DNA of 64,000 nt. Source: UBA7328 sp965247965. Its GTDB lineage: Bacteria > Bacteroidota > Bacteroidia > Chitinophagales > Saprospiraceae. The stretch is from positions 6,758,001 through 6,822,000 of the forward strand of contig OZ252053.1 of the NCBI GenBank assembly GCA_965247965.1. Reading direction: 5' to 3'. This document shows, piece after piece, positions 18,874 to 28,852 of the stretch. Numbering within the stretch: position 1 is the first letter of the stretch; every line of letters begins with the position of its first letter. The notes beneath the pieces are model-generated. The model was not told the DNA's origin. It made no database searches and saw only the letters and a program-made list of their open reading frames with translations. The translations under genes and the position numbers were made by a program.

Positions 18874-19518
18874 ATGGAAGATGAATATCTCTGCGTAGAA
18901 AAATCGTCCGAAGGTTTGTACAAAGAAAAAGGAAGCAAATTTATAGCTTACTTATACCCAATAGCAACTATTGACAATGTCGCAGCCCTTCTCTCAGACT
19001 TTAAAAAACTCCACTCCAAATCCAGGCACATTTGTTACGCATATAGGATCGGCATTAAAGGCGATATCTTTAGAATGAATGACGACGGTGAACCTTCAGG
19101 TACAGCAGGAAGGCCAATCTATAACGCACTTCTCAGCAACAATCTGACTAATGTACTTCTCACTGTAGTTCGCTATTTCGGTGGAACTAAATTAGGTGCT
19201 TCGGGATTGATAAATGCGTATAAAATGGCAAGCCGGGACGCTATATTTAATAATACGATTATCACGAAGTACGTCGAAAAACGCTATCGAATTCATTTTG
19301 ACATGGTAGATATTGGAAAGATGTACAATAGTTTGAAATCTATGGGATTAGACATAGCCGATCAAAACCTGCAATCGAATCCATATATGGACACAATGAT
19401 CAGAGCTTCTTTAAGTGATCAAAAAATAAAAGAATTGGTGGCACACTTTCACGGTCTTTCGATCGAACACATCAGCCATAAGTCGTTTATCAATTCCGTG
19501 AAAATAGAAGAATTATGA
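18874..19518 (+). CDS. IMPACT/YigZ family protein
   Basis: 214 residues. The UPF0029 N-terminal domain is evident (EKGSKFIAYLYPI; HICYAYRIG; NDDGEPSGTAGRPIYNALL; TVVRYFGGTKLGASGLI), with a C-terminal DUF1949-like domain. Members influence translation or amino-acid stress responses, but the bacterial function is unclear. The stop overlaps the coaE start by 4 bases, so the two are translationally coupled. Confidence 0.92.
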   Translation: MEDEYLCVEKSSEGLYKEKGSKFIAYLYPIATIDNVAALLSDFKKLHSKSRHICYAYRIGIKGDIFRMNDDGEPSGTAGRPIYNALLSNNLTNVLLTVVRYFGGTKLGASGLINAYKMASRDAIFNNTIITKYVEKRYRIHFDMVDIGKMYNSLKSMGLDIADQNLQSNPYMDTMIRASLSDQKIKELVAHFHGLSIEHISHKSFINSVKIEEL

Positions 19519-20126
19519 ATCTTAAGGTCGGAATCACAGGAGGAATAGGCACCGGTAAGACGGTCGGCTGCAAAATTTTCGAGCTACTGGGCGTCCCCGT
19601 CTACTACGCTGATCAACGTGCCAAGTACCTTATGCAAAAAGACAAAGACGTCAAGGAAAAAATCATTAAAACATTTGGCAAAGAAAGCTATTGGTCGAAT
19701 GGTAAATTGAACCGGTCATATCTGGCACGCGAAGTCTTCAGCGATAAACAAAAAACCTTGAAAATCAACTCTATAGTACATCCTGCTGTAGGCAAGGACT
19801 TGATGGGGTGGTTCGAAAAAACAAACGCTTCATATGGTCTTTACGAAGCGGCATTAATGTTTGAGTCGGGCTCCACCCAATTTCTCGACAAAATAATAGT
19901 CGTCAGCGCACCTTTGGAATTGCGTATTACTCGTGTAATAGAAAGAGACAAAATAAGCCGAAAGGAAGTGATGAAAAGAATTTCCAAACAAATGCCGCAG
20001 ATAGAAAAGGAACAACTCGCAGACGAAATAATAGTCAATGACGAGTCGAAATCCTTAATAAGTCAAGTAATTACCATACATCATAAACTTTTGAATTATG
20101 CCTTTGTAAGTGGAGAAGAGGACTGA
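19515..20126 (+). CDS. coaE: Dephospho-CoA kinase
   Basis: Last step of coenzyme A synthesis. 203 residues, P-loop GITGGIGTGKTVGCKIF, substrate region VYYADQRAKYLM, and the lid-like region ITRVIERDKISRKEVMKRI. Translationally coupled to the IMPACT gene. Confidence 0.94.
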   Translation: MNLKVGITGGIGTGKTVGCKIFELLGVPVYYADQRAKYLMQKDKDVKEKIIKTFGKESYWSNGKLNRSYLAREVFSDKQKTLKINSIVHPAVGKDLMGWFEKTNASYGLYEAALMFESGSTQFLDKIIVVSAPLELRITRVIERDKISRKEVMKRISKQMPQIEKEQLADEIIVNDESKSLISQVITIHHKLLNYAFVSGEED

Positions 20127-20137
20127 AACTGTTGGAG

Positions 20138-20282
20138 GAAATGCTTATATTTGAGTTGTTGAAAAAAGCAGTTCAATCACTTGAATGAACTGCTCAAAAA
20201 TAAAGATGATCATATCTTTATTTCCCTCACTCCCTGTTATTTCAAAGATAAAAAGGACAGTCTATTATTGCTGTCCTTTTTT
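20138..20282 (+). ncRNA. Candidate small RNA, copy B
   Basis: Unit between coaE and the convergent 7TM-HD gene. The promoter block GAAATGCTTATATTTG (20138-20153) nearly equals that of copy A. The predicted transcript from about 20159 carries an 8-bp hairpin GCAGTTCA (20168-20175)/TGAACTGC (20186-20193). It ends in the same 3' block as copy A, with the terminator AAAAGGACAG/CTGTCCTTTT (20251-20280). The middle differs from copy A, and no conserved ORF crosses both. Confidence 0.5.
20251..20282. terminator. Bidirectional intrinsic terminator between coaE and the 7TM-HD gene
   Basis: Perfect 10-bp inverted repeat AAAAGGACAG (20251-20260)/CTGTCCTTTT (20271-20280) with a ten-base loop and further Ts. 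It serves the convergent genes and the candidate RNA. The GGACAG/CTGTCC core is the same as in the terminator at 5022-5052. Confidence 0.8.
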
Positions 20283-20314
20283 GATTGACTAAAAGCCTCT
20301 AAGCTTTAGATGCA

Positions 20315-22408
20315 TCACTCTAGCGCGTCAGTTGAAAGTGCAGACGATGAAGAATCTGTATCCAGTTTGCGCTGATCTGTCGTTTCCTCCGGATACTCAA
20401 CTCTCACATGATTAATACTCCGCAACAATTCTTTAAAAACATTTTCGCAAATAATTAATTCTTCGAAAGTGAACTTAGATTTGGAAAGTTGCTCATTTTC
20501 TAATTTCTGCCTGACTATTTTTTCTACTAATTCGTCTATGTCCTGTCCTGTGGGTTGCTTCAGACTTTTGCTCGACGCCTCCAATGAATCCGCCAGCATT
20601 AAAATTGTCTCTTCTTTGGTAACCGGTTTGGGGCCTGGATATTCGAATAAGGTGTGATCAAATTCGCGCTCAGGATACTCTGACAATTGTTTTCGGTAGA
20701 AAAATTCCACCCTTGTTGTGCCGTGATGGCTTTTGATCATTTGAATGATCTCTTTAGGAAGGCCTCTTGCCTTTGCCATTTTCTCCCCTTCTGTAACGTG
20801 CTCTATAATACCTCGAGCGCTATCAAAATAAGACATTTCGTCATGCGGATTGTAGTTGGTTTCACTTTGATTTTCGATAAAGAGCATCGGGTTTTTGAGT
20901 TTTCCAATGTCGTGATACAGCGCTGCAACTTTTAGCAATAAACTATTTGCGCCTATTTTCTCAGCAGCGCCCTCTGACAGATTGGATACTTGTAAAGAAT
21001 GTTGAAATGTTCCGGGAGCATTGAGAGAAAGCTTTTTGAGTAATGGTTTATTCAGATCGGCCAGTTCGGTGAGAGTAATGGAACTGGTAAATCCAAAAAG
21101 TTTGGAAAACAGGGGTATGAAGGGATACGCGAGAAGTATCAGCACACCATTGATTCCCAACCACTTAAATACCGTCGGGTCGAAGCCACCAGTGAACATA
21201 TTGGTATTAGCCATAGACAGGCCCAGAAATCCAAGGAAATAGGTCATAATAATGATGAGAATCGAGATAAAGAATCGATCCCAGTACCTCGTCTCTTCAA
21301 TGAGTAAAACGGTGACAATGCCAGCCAGTATCTGTAAAAATGTAAATTCATAGCCCAATCTTGAGAGAAAGCTGCAAATCAACACGATCACGATATGCAC
21401 AAAGAGTGCGAGGCGCTCCTCGTAATATGTTTTTATGACAATAGGCGCAATGCAAAAAGGGATCATATAGGAACTGAGATTTGGAGTGCGCTCTATTTGG
21501 AAAACGAGGAAAGGAAATACTAGTATCCACAAGAGTATAAACCCAAGCTCCTTGGGAGAGGCAAGAATGGACGGAAAGTGAAAATAGAGATACAATACCA
21601 GGGCGGCCAGAATAAGAAAAGTAAGGATGATATGACCAAAAAAGGAACCAAGCCCATCGATAAAATTGACTTCCTTCCTGCTAAAAGCATCTTCAAGAGA
21701 GATAAGTTTTTGAAAGATCGGAGACGTTATCAGGCTTCCGCGTGAAACAATTAATTCTCCCTTCCTGATGATTATCTCGGATGATATGGCCTGCTGTATG
21801 CTCTCTTTTAAGGCCTTATCTGTCCTCTTTTCATCTACTTCAGCTTCGATGAAGATCAGCCTATTTAGTTCTGTGATATACTTTTCGTTTAGTAATGAGG
21901 ATAGCTTTTGGTGATAAGAATCTATTAAAATATAATCCGTGGAAGTATACAGATTCTTAGCAGGTTTTTCAAGGATGTAAAAGGATGATTTTTTTTCTCC
22001 TTCTACGCGCAATTGCTCTTCACCGATCAAAATTTTACCATCGCACGCCTTGAGATAGGTGAGCAACTGTCTGAAGACATTGTTTTTCAGGCTATCCTTC
22101 ATGCCATCGATATAAACTGCTACCTGGTCATTTACCTTTCCGGAATATTTAGTTCGTTTGAAATACGGAATAAAATTATTTCGCGCTTCGTCTCTGGCCT
22201 TTCTCAGTTCTTGTTCATTCTTTAGTAGTGGGAATTCGAATGGGGCGAGCAGGTCGTCGTGTTGCCAAATTTCTAATTTTTTATAGTCCAGATTAAACCG
22301 TGCCCCCTGAGGAAAAAGAAAACCGATAAAGATGACGACCAGCAACACTAATGCGGACGCTATAATGTTTTCACGTTTGGAAAAGAAGGATTTTATATCG
22401 AATTCCAT
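20315..22408 (-). CDS. 7TM-HD family membrane phosphohydrolase (PgpH-like)
   Basis: 697 residues. TM helix at about 14-31, an extracytoplasmic 7TM-HDED domain (about 35-260), a cluster of about seven TM helices (about 267-460), and a cytoplasmic HD domain with HDIGK at 499-503 and the downstream SHHGTTRVEFFY. PgpH of Listeria, the best-known relative, hydrolyses cyclic di-AMP. That activity is a family inference here. The C-terminus is Ser/Asp-rich. Confidence 0.88.
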   Translation of the reverse strand: MEFDIKSFFSKRENIIASALVLLVVIFIGFLFPQGARFNLDYKKLEIWQHDDLLAPFEFPLLKNEQELRKARDEARNNFIPYFKRTKYSGKVNDQVAVYIDGMKDSLKNNVFRQLLTYLKACDGKILIGEEQLRVEGEKKSSFYILEKPAKNLYTSTDYILIDSYHQKLSSLLNEKYITELNRLIFIEAEVDEKRTDKALKESIQQAISSEIIIRKGELIVSRGSLITSPIFQKLISLEDAFSRKEVNFIDGLGSFFGHIILTFLILAALVLYLYFHFPSILASPKELGFILLWILVFPFLVFQIERTPNLSSYMIPFCIAPIVIKTYYEERLALFVHIVIVLICSFLSRLGYEFTFLQILAGIVTVLLIEETRYWDRFFISILIIIMTYFLGFLGLSMANTNMFTGGFDPTVFKWLGINGVLILLAYPFIPLFSKLFGFTSSITLTELADLNKPLLKKLSLNAPGTFQHSLQVSNLSEGAAEKIGANSLLLKVAALYHDIGKLKNPMLFIENQSETNYNPHDEMSYFDSARGIIEHVTEGEKMAKARGLPKEIIQMIKSHHGTTRVEFFYRKQLSEYPEREFDHTLFEYPGPKPVTKEETILMLADSLEASSKSLKQPTGQDIDELVEKIVRQKLENEQLSKSKFTFEELIICENVFKELLRSINHVRVEYPEETTDQRKLDTDSSSSALSTDALE

Positions 22409-22581
22409 GAATTAGCGTGTTAATCAGCATTATAGCAAAAATCTTGACAAAAGGCTATAAGTAATAGTGTTTTAACGACTTCATTACTTTGGGAAGCGCC
22501 AACTTTTGGGAACAAAAAAGGACAGGCCTAGGGAAGGATACCTGTAAACTTGGCCGTTGTACTAACAAGAAAAACCGAAAC

Positions 22582-23319
22582 TCAATTGACATTATAATCA
22601 TGAGTTGGATCTGAAGCGCGAACTACATTTTCATTCACCTTATCCCACTCGACCATTCCGTCCTTGAGTCTAATTATTCTTTGGGCATGGGCCGCGATAT
22701 CAGGTTCATGGGTGACCACAACAATTGTATTGCCATCATCGTGAATCTTTTCGAAGATGGCCATTATTTCTATGGATGTTTTTGTATCCAGGTTTCCTGT
22801 AGGTTCGTCGGCCAAAATAATAGCCGGATTATTGACGACCGCTCTTGCGATCGCCACCCTTTGCCTTTCTCCGCCCGATAGCTCATTCGGTTTGTGATCC
22901 ATGCGATCGGCGAGCCCCACTTTTCCCAAGGCAGATTCTGCAAGTTCGTTTCTTTTTCTTTTGGACATACCTGCATAGATTAGAGGAAGGGAGACGTTGT
23001 CAAGAGCTGTCAACCTCGGAAGGAGATTAAAAGTTTGGAATACAAATCCTATTTCATTATTTCGGATTTCGGCCAGTTCATTGTCATCTAGTTCGCTTAC
23101 ATCTTCTCCATTGAGCACATAGGTCCCCAAGCTTGGAGTGTCCAGGCAACCCAATAAATTCATTAATGTCGACTTGCCGGACCCGGACGAGCCCATAAGT
23201 GCAACATATTCATTCTTCCGGATTTCTACGCTTATCGACTTTAAGGCATGGACCTGAATTTCTCCCATATCGAAGGTTTTCTTCAGGTCGTCGGCTGAGA
23301 TTACTACACCATTTTTCAA
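22582..23319 (-). CDS. ABC transporter ATP-binding protein (LolD/MacB type)
   Basis: 245 residues. Walker A GSSGSGKSTLMNLLG, Q-loop FVFQTFNLLPRLTALDNV, signature LSGGERQRVAIARA, Walker B IILADEPTGNLDT, H-loop VVVTHEPDI. The LPRLTALDNVSLPL segment places it in the o228/LolD-MacB group that drives lipoprotein release or efflux. No permease gene is adjacent. It is 13 bp downstream of gatC. Confidence 0.9.
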   Translation of the reverse strand: MKNGVVISADDLKKTFDMGEIQVHALKSISVEIRKNEYVALMGSSGSGKSTLMNLLGCLDTPSLGTYVLNGEDVSELDDNELAEIRNNEIGFVFQTFNLLPRLTALDNVSLPLIYAGMSKRKRNELAESALGKVGLADRMDHKPNELSGGERQRVAIARAVVNNPAIILADEPTGNLDTKTSIEIMAIFEKIHDDGNTIVVVTHEPDIAAHAQRIIRLKDGMVEWDKVNENVVRASDPTHDYNVN

Positions 23320-23332
23320 TGATCAACTTATT

Positions 23333-23626
23333 TTACTTTTTCAAAAACTTCGGCACAGCAAAAAAAGGTTTCTTGCTTGCCTCAGCATTTTTAAGTGCTT
23401 CATCATTGCTTAATTCCGGGCCCACTAAATCTTTTCTGCGCAAAAGATCATGTTCGTCTAATACATAGGTAAGAGGTTCGACATTCTCTGTATCTACTTC
23501 ATTTAGTTTGTCAAACATTTCCAGGATGCTGTTCAGATCTTTTTTAATCGTTTCTTTTTCCTCAAGGCTCAACTTTAAGCGAGAGAGCATTTCCAATTTG
23601 GAAATTAATCGATCATCTATTATCAT
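23333..23626 (-). CDS. gatC: Asp-tRNA(Asn)/Glu-tRNA(Gln) amidotransferase subunit C
   Basis: 97 residues. The family pattern is clear: LEMLSRLKLSLEEKETIKKD, then LNSILEMFDKLNEVDTENVEP and DLLRRKDLV. GatC stabilises GatA in the GatCAB transamidosome. gatA and gatB are not in the window. Confidence 0.9.
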   Translation of the reverse strand: MIIDDRLISKLEMLSRLKLSLEEKETIKKDLNSILEMFDKLNEVDTENVEPLTYVLDEHDLLRRKDLVGPELSNDEALKNAEASKKPFFAVPKFLKK

Positions 23627-23707
23627 CTATTACTTTTAGATAGTAATGCAAAAATATTCGGCGAAAATAGCGAAAATGGCAGAGGACAATTTCATATTAT
23701 TGTACCC

Positions 23708-24343
23708 ATGAGCAAAACGTCTGAAATCAAACATATCGCCATCACCGGTAATATTGGTGCTGGAAAGACTACGTTATCGACTTTTGTATCGCAGCATTAT
23801 GGTTGGGAGGTAATGTACGAGGACACCGGGATCAATCCCTATTTGAGTGATTTTTATTTTGATATGCGCAGGTGGTCCTTCAATCTGCAAATCTATTTTC
23901 TCAACAGTCGATACTGTCAGCTATTAGATATTCACAGAGGTGAAAAGACGGTTGTACAAGATCGCACCATATACGAAGATGCCTACATTTTTGCACCCAA
24001 TCTTTACGAAATGGGACTCATGGATCAAAGAGATTTCAATAATTATATTTCCCTCTTTAAGACCATGTCGAGCCAGGTCGCCGCACCCGATTTGCTCATC
24101 TATCTGAAAGCTAATATTTCGACTCTTGTAGCCCATATCCAGAACAGAGGTAGAGAATACGAAGGAAATATGAGCCTGGACTACCTGAGAAAACTAAATG
24201 AGCGATATGAGAATTGGATCACCAATTACAAGGATGGAAAAAAATTAATAATCACCGTGGACGACCTTGATTTTAAAAATAAAAGAGAAGATTTTGCCAA
24301 AATAGTGGAATTGATCGATGCTCAAATTCATGGCCTGTTTTAG
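23708..24343 (+). CDS. Deoxynucleoside kinase family protein
   Basis: 211 residues. P-loop GNIGAGKTTLSTFV, the ED(T/S) catalytic region YEDTGINPYLSDFY, the ERS-equivalent VVQDRTIYEDAYIFA, and a lid-like RGREYEGNMSLDYLRKLNERY. It belongs to the dCK/dGK-like family and phosphorylates deoxynucleosides for salvage; specificity not deducible. Divergent from gatC with an 81-bp gap. Confidence 0.92.
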   Translation: MSKTSEIKHIAITGNIGAGKTTLSTFVSQHYGWEVMYEDTGINPYLSDFYFDMRRWSFNLQIYFLNSRYCQLLDIHRGEKTVVQDRTIYEDAYIFAPNLYEMGLMDQRDFNNYISLFKTMSSQVAAPDLLIYLKANISTLVAHIQNRGREYEGNMSLDYLRKLNERYENWITNYKDGKKLIITVDDLDFKNKREDFAKIVELIDAQIHGLF

Positions 24344-24526
24344 GCGCTAGCCAATGAAATGTGTGCTAAAAGAATGTTGGAAATTAGCAATGGTTTTTTT
24401 GAGTAGACTATCATGTTGCGGGTTGCCGGTTGCGAGCTGCCGCTTGGAGCCAAAAGATGGATAATCCTTGAACTCTCTGAACAAATAGAACTTCTTTGGC
24501 TTTATATTTTCCAATTTAATCTACCA

Positions 24527-25180
24527 ATGTTCTTAGAAAAACTAAAAGAAAATATTGCAAGTGATAACATAACGATTGTAGCAGTGGGCAAAACCAAGCC
24601 CGTTAGCGAAATTCTCAAATTGTATAATCAAGGGCACCGCGACTTCGGTGAAAATCGCGTTCAAGAGCTGGTTGAAAAATATGCAAAATTACCTAAGGAC
24701 ATCCATTGGCATTTTATTGGACATTTGCAAAACAACAAGGTCAGATACATTGCGCCCTTTGTCCATCTAATCCATGCTGTTGATAGCGAAAAACTTATTA
24801 AAACAATGGTCAAAGAAGCCCAAAAAAATAAACGTAGCATCGACATTCTTCTCCAACTAAAAATTGCCGTCGAAGAATCAAAATACGGCCTTGATGAGGA
24901 AGGCATTTGGAACATTATTAATACAGAAGTAATGCTAAACTCTTCATTCGTGACGATAAGAGGAATAATGGGTATGGCTTCCTTTGTAAACGATCAGGAG
25001 CAGATCAGGATGGAATTCTGTAAAGCAAAAGATTTATTCGATGATATAAGGGGGAGAAATATGGGAGGTTTAGAATATTTTGATACCCTCTCCTTGGGCA
25101 TGTCGGGAGACTACGAAACGGCGCTCGAATGCGGCAGCAATATGCTCAGGATCGGTAGTTTGATTTTCGGGCCGCGATGA
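24527..25180 (+). CDS. YggS/PROSC-type pyridoxal-phosphate homeostasis protein
   Basis: 217 residues from the chosen ATG at 24527. An upstream ATG at 24413 would add 38 residues unlike the family. The PLP Lys lies in IVAVGKTKPVSEI, followed by DFGENRVQELVEKY, HWHFIGHLQNNKVRYIAPF, the central RGIMGMASF and LSLGMSGDYETALECGSNMLRIG. It binds PLP without known catalysis and balances vitamin B6 and amino-acid pools. Confidence 0.92.
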   Translation: MFLEKLKENIASDNITIVAVGKTKPVSEILKLYNQGHRDFGENRVQELVEKYAKLPKDIHWHFIGHLQNNKVRYIAPFVHLIHAVDSEKLIKTMVKEAQKNKRSIDILLQLKIAVEESKYGLDEEGIWNIINTEVMLNSSFVTIRGIMGMASFVNDQEQIRMEFCKAKDLFDDIRGRNMGGLEYFDTLSLGMSGDYETALECGSNMLRIGSLIFGPR

Positions 25181-25260
25181 ATCATATTGGTCCGAACTGC
25201 AAAGTTCGATTTGCCAAATCTCGTCGCTCCACAATTTTTCCATCTCGCAAATTGTTTTGC

Positions 25261-27579
25261 TCATACTTTGATTAGTTTGCCGGAGTATCGACGGTCAGAA
25301 GTAGTCACAATTATGAGGTATACTCCGAGAGACAGGTGAGAAACGTCGATGTTCAAAGTAGTGGTGTCTAATACCTTTTTTCCAGTTTGATCGTATAAAG
25401 AAACGCTTGCACTTGCCCCAATTTGAGCAGGTAAAACAACTCGCACTAAATCAGCTGTCGGGTTGGGAAAAAGTACCACATCAGCAATGGCTACCTCGTC
25501 ATTTACAGTTGTGGGAATATCACTTTTCAACGCTGTTTCATAAAGAGTAATTCCTCCGCGATAGTTTCCCACCGCTACCTCTAAAAATCCATCATTATCA
25601 ATGTCGGGCAGACCCGGTACTGATCGGATGCCTACATCGATCATGTCGAAGCCGCTACCCGTATTCTCTGAAAATAGACCATTTATATTACCCTTTATAT
25701 TAGAGAACAATCTCACTGTACCTGTCTCGCTTCCCGTGACCAGAATGAAGTCTTCATTATTGCGCGCTAATGCCACAGCGCTGTTGTTATTGATGAATCC
25801 CGGTTCCTTGAGGTTTATTCCACCGAATGCAGCATTGTTGGGACTTGAATTAATATTATCATCAAATGAAGGCGCTCCGGAAGAACCAATATTTTGAAAG
25901 TAATTTATACTTGCCACTGGCACCTCGTCGGTAGAATTGAAATTTCTTTCGCCGATTATTAGATCGCCGAAGCCATCTTCATTTACATCAAAAATAAAAG
26001 GTCGTGCAAATCCGCTGACATTGATATCAAAATATTGATATTCAATGGGGCCAAAATTGAGGGGATTTCCAATACCAGCGATATTTTCTGCGTGATATAG
26101 GAATCCTCGATTGTCTCCGACGATAAGATCATCGTCTCCGTCTCCCTCCAGATCACCAAATGAAGGAGCGAAAAAGGAAGAAGTCGTCTTGAATTCATTA
26201 AAGTCGAGATAATCCTCGTCAACAAGCTGAAACCTAGGCACGTTGGCAGTTCCTATATTTTTGAATAACTGTAGAGAAGGTTCCTTTTCCGATGTATTGA
26301 TAAATTGGCCACTTGTGCCGACTACTAAATCTATTAACCCGTCCTCGTTATAGTCCGTAAAGCTTGGATTTGTCGACTCTCCCAGATCGATCATATCTTC
26401 AGCAAGAAAGTTTTTCGTTATTAATTGACCTTGAAAGTCATGACTGGAACTATTTTGATACAGCCAGACGTGGTCGACCGTCTGAGAAGCAGTCATATCG
26501 TTAGTGCTCACCACCAGGTCTTCCAATCCGTCGTTATTAACATCAATAGATTTGGGAGTTAGAAAAAGCTCCATAAAAACGGGATCACTTTGAGGGAAAC
26601 CCAATGACGCATTGGTAACCCAGGAATTCTCTGCACTACCTCCATTTTCTAGTAAATTCAGACCATTATAAGCAATATCGCCAATGAGCATATCCCATAA
26701 TCCATCACCATCGTGATCAAAAACTTCGACTGTAGAACCTGCATGACGTGTGGTTGGGACCGGGCCATTTATCATAGGATTGGCACATCCGACGCCATCC
26801 ACACTCAACAACACATCCTGAGAAAAACCACTTTCGACAAAGCGGCCGAAGCAATCGTCCTCCAGAACAAACGACAAAACCGAAAGATCGCTGAATTCCT
26901 CCTGCGCAAGATTTTTATAATAGAAAATTGTAGAGCCCGTAGGTTCGAAAGAAAGAATATCCAGATCACCGTCTCCATCAATGTCTTCAATCACCGGAAT
27001 ATCCACCACACTGACATAGATCTGAGTAGAGCCATTAGAAACCGGAATGAATAAAATATCAAAGTCCTCCTCCGGAAACTCGACCGGGTCGAACTCATAA
27101 TGTCCATCCACTAGTCTGCCCTTCCAGACCTCTATTCCCAGCAATGCTATTTGAGTGGGAAAACAAAATAAATCTTTGATCCCGTCATTGTCGTAATCCT
27201 CCAGGATCATCCATTCCATGATCGTTGGAAAATGAGAAATAAATTCTGGAGCGAAGGTATAGTTCAAAGTTTCCAGGGATTCGGCGATCATCGGTACCAA
27301 AACATCGCCTGCTCTATCAAAAATCAATAAGTCGTCTATGCCGTCCTGATTCAGGTCAATCTTATTGAATTGTGGGGCCCTTAATCCACCTGCATTAGGA
27401 TTTCTAATTACAGCGCCGTCGCGATCAAGAACCTGTATGGAGGAAACTTCAATATTCTGAGCGATTGAGATCTCGGCACAAATTAGAATCAATAATCCAA
27501 TTATTGCGGGGCGCCTTATCGATGCAATAGCACTATTAAAGTTTGATGAAGTTTCTTGGTAGCTCCCAGTTTGTTTCAT
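25261..27579 (-). CDS. Exported FG-GAP/VCBS repeat protein with T9SS C-terminal sorting domain
   Basis: About 772 residues. A signal helix (IIGLLILICAEISIAQN) follows a long N-terminal extension; starts at 27579 and 27618 are both possible. Many repeats of the type DxNxDGxxDLxV (about 65-640) predict a calcium-binding beta-propeller. The last about 75 residues are a type A sorting domain (VVLFPNPTADLVRVVLP ... YSGKLIKV), so it should be secreted by the type IX system and anchored or released. No catalytic domain visible. It converges on the YggS gene. Confidence 0.85.
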   Translation of the reverse strand: MKQTGSYQETSSNFNSAIASIRRPAIIGLLILICAEISIAQNIEVSSIQVLDRDGAVIRNPNAGGLRAPQFNKIDLNQDGIDDLLIFDRAGDVLVPMIAESLETLNYTFAPEFISHFPTIMEWMILEDYDNDGIKDLFCFPTQIALLGIEVWKGRLVDGHYEFDPVEFPEEDFDILFIPVSNGSTQIYVSVVDIPVIEDIDGDGDLDILSFEPTGSTIFYYKNLAQEEFSDLSVLSFVLEDDCFGRFVESGFSQDVLLSVDGVGCANPMINGPVPTTRHAGSTVEVFDHDGDGLWDMLIGDIAYNGLNLLENGGSAENSWVTNASLGFPQSDPVFMELFLTPKSIDVNNDGLEDLVVSTNDMTASQTVDHVWLYQNSSSHDFQGQLITKNFLAEDMIDLGESTNPSFTDYNEDGLIDLVVGTSGQFINTSEKEPSLQLFKNIGTANVPRFQLVDEDYLDFNEFKTTSSFFAPSFGDLEGDGDDDLIVGDNRGFLYHAENIAGIGNPLNFGPIEYQYFDINVSGFARPFIFDVNEDGFGDLIIGERNFNSTDEVPVASINYFQNIGSSGAPSFDDNINSSPNNAAFGGINLKEPGFINNNSAVALARNNEDFILVTGSETGTVRLFSNIKGNINGLFSENTGSGFDMIDVGIRSVPGLPDIDNDGFLEVAVGNYRGGITLYETALKSDIPTTVNDEVAIADVVLFPNPTADLVRVVLPAQIGASASVSLYDQTGKKVLDTTTLNIDVSHLSLGVYLIIVTTSDRRYSGKLIKV

Positions 27580-27799
27580 ACAAATAATTCCAAAGCCCCT
27601 GTTGCGATTAATTCTCACTAAAACGGAAAATTTCTCGTGAGACGTGTTGCAAAGGCAACTTCGTCAATCCTTTTTAACAATAAGCGGACAAATTATAGAG
27701 TTCATAGCAAATGAATTCTATGAATAAACAATTGTTAAAGTGATAATTCGAATAGGTACTCTGCCGATTTATTGCGTCTATTCAGTATAAATCTTAACT

Positions 27800-28852
27800 A
27801 TGGAGCCGGCTATCGATCCGAAACGGTGGAACAAAGCACTCAGAACTTCTATCTTAATACATCTCTTGATCATTCTGATCTCATGGATCATTAGATTGAA
27901 TGTCGATCCCGATAAAAATATAGACACTCAATATGCAGTGACTGTAATTTTTCAGGAAATAGAATTTAAGAACACCAAAAGCTCCAACAGTACAAAATCC
28001 TCGGCTGCCGAGGGCAAGCAAAGGCCAAAGGAAGAAGAAATTAAAAAAATAGAAACTCCGAAACCTGTAAAGATAGAATTGCCAAAACCGCCTACTAAAC
28101 CACAACCTACTCCAACCAAAGTGGAAAAACCAGAACCGAACGATCCTGTATTTAGCGAAACCACCCAGGAAGAGAGTGAAATAGAAGCTATTGAAGAAGA
28201 AATAATAGTAGAAGAACCGGAACCCGAATACATCCCCGAATCCATACCAGACCCCGAACCTGCCGACGAGCCCGTTATCATTACTAATCCCGATTTGCCA
28301 AGCATAGAAGACATCCTTGATGAAATAGAAATCAGCGATGACCCTGAAGAAACGACGTCCATTGAACTGCCCGAAGAAACAGGGACTTCTAGTTCAGATT
28401 CCGATACTCCGGGCAGCGGCGAAGATGACCCATCAATAATAGAAGGGGAAGACGGAGGAACCGGAAAAGGAGAAAGTGGCCAGGGCAAAGGCTCTGATGA
28501 CAGCGGCAATGACAACGATAGCGGAAGAGGTACCGGAAATAGCGGAAAAGGAGAATACGATAATTCAGGAGAAGGAATATTCGGAAGAAAAGTCATCTAC
28601 CGCGATCCCAGGATGATCGGCTATGTAAGCGGTAAATCGGGTAAAATCGTTTTCAAAGTCTGCATCAATCGAAGAGGTACGGTATCGTTCTTGCAAATAG
28701 AGGAATTGGAGACCACGGTCAAAGACAATTCAGTGTTGAGAAACGCATTGGACGCCATGTCCAGTTACAAATACGAGACTGATATTACTGCTCCGAGGGA
28801 GCAATGTGGTAAATTCACCGTTTCGATTGATAATTTTCAGGGGATTCGTTGA
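27800..28852 (+). CDS. TonB-like energy-transducer protein with acidic, proline/glycine-rich linker
   Basis: 350 residues. One TM helix near 17-31 (SILIHLLIILISWIIRL) follows a short cytoplasmic N-terminus, as in TonB. A long Pro/Glu-rich region (about 70-200) and a Gly/Ser/Asp-rich stretch (about 200-260) follow. The C-terminal domain (about 262-350) resembles TonB_C: GYVSGKSGKIVFKVCINRRG, then LRNALDAMSSYKY. The linker would span the periplasm. No ExbB/ExbD gene adjoins it. The family call rests on architecture. Confidence 0.75.
   Translation: MEPAIDPKRWNKALRTSILIHLLIILISWIIRLNVDPDKNIDTQYAVTVIFQEIEFKNTKSSNSTKSSAAEGKQRPKEEEIKKIETPKPVKIELPKPPTKPQPTPTKVEKPEPNDPVFSETTQEESEIEAIEEEIIVEEPEPEYIPESIPDPEPADEPVIITNPDLPSIEDILDEIEISDDPEETTSIELPEETGTSSSDSDTPGSGEDDPSIIEGEDGGTGKGESGQGKGSDDSGNDNDSGRGTGNSGKGEYDNSGEGIFGRKVIYRDPRMIGYVSGKSGKIVFKVCINRRGTVSFLQIEELETTVKDNSVLRNALDAMSSYKYETDITAPREQCGKFTVSIDNFQGIR

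Noticed and set aside
24413..24526. Upstream ATG of the YggS gene
   Set aside because: The added 38 residues have no counterpart in the family, whereas ATG 24527 gives the normal length.
27952..28596. 214-codon ORF antisense to the TonB-like gene
   Set aside because: A mirror of the low-complexity acidic linker (Ser/Gly-rich); the sense frame has the TM and C-terminal domain.
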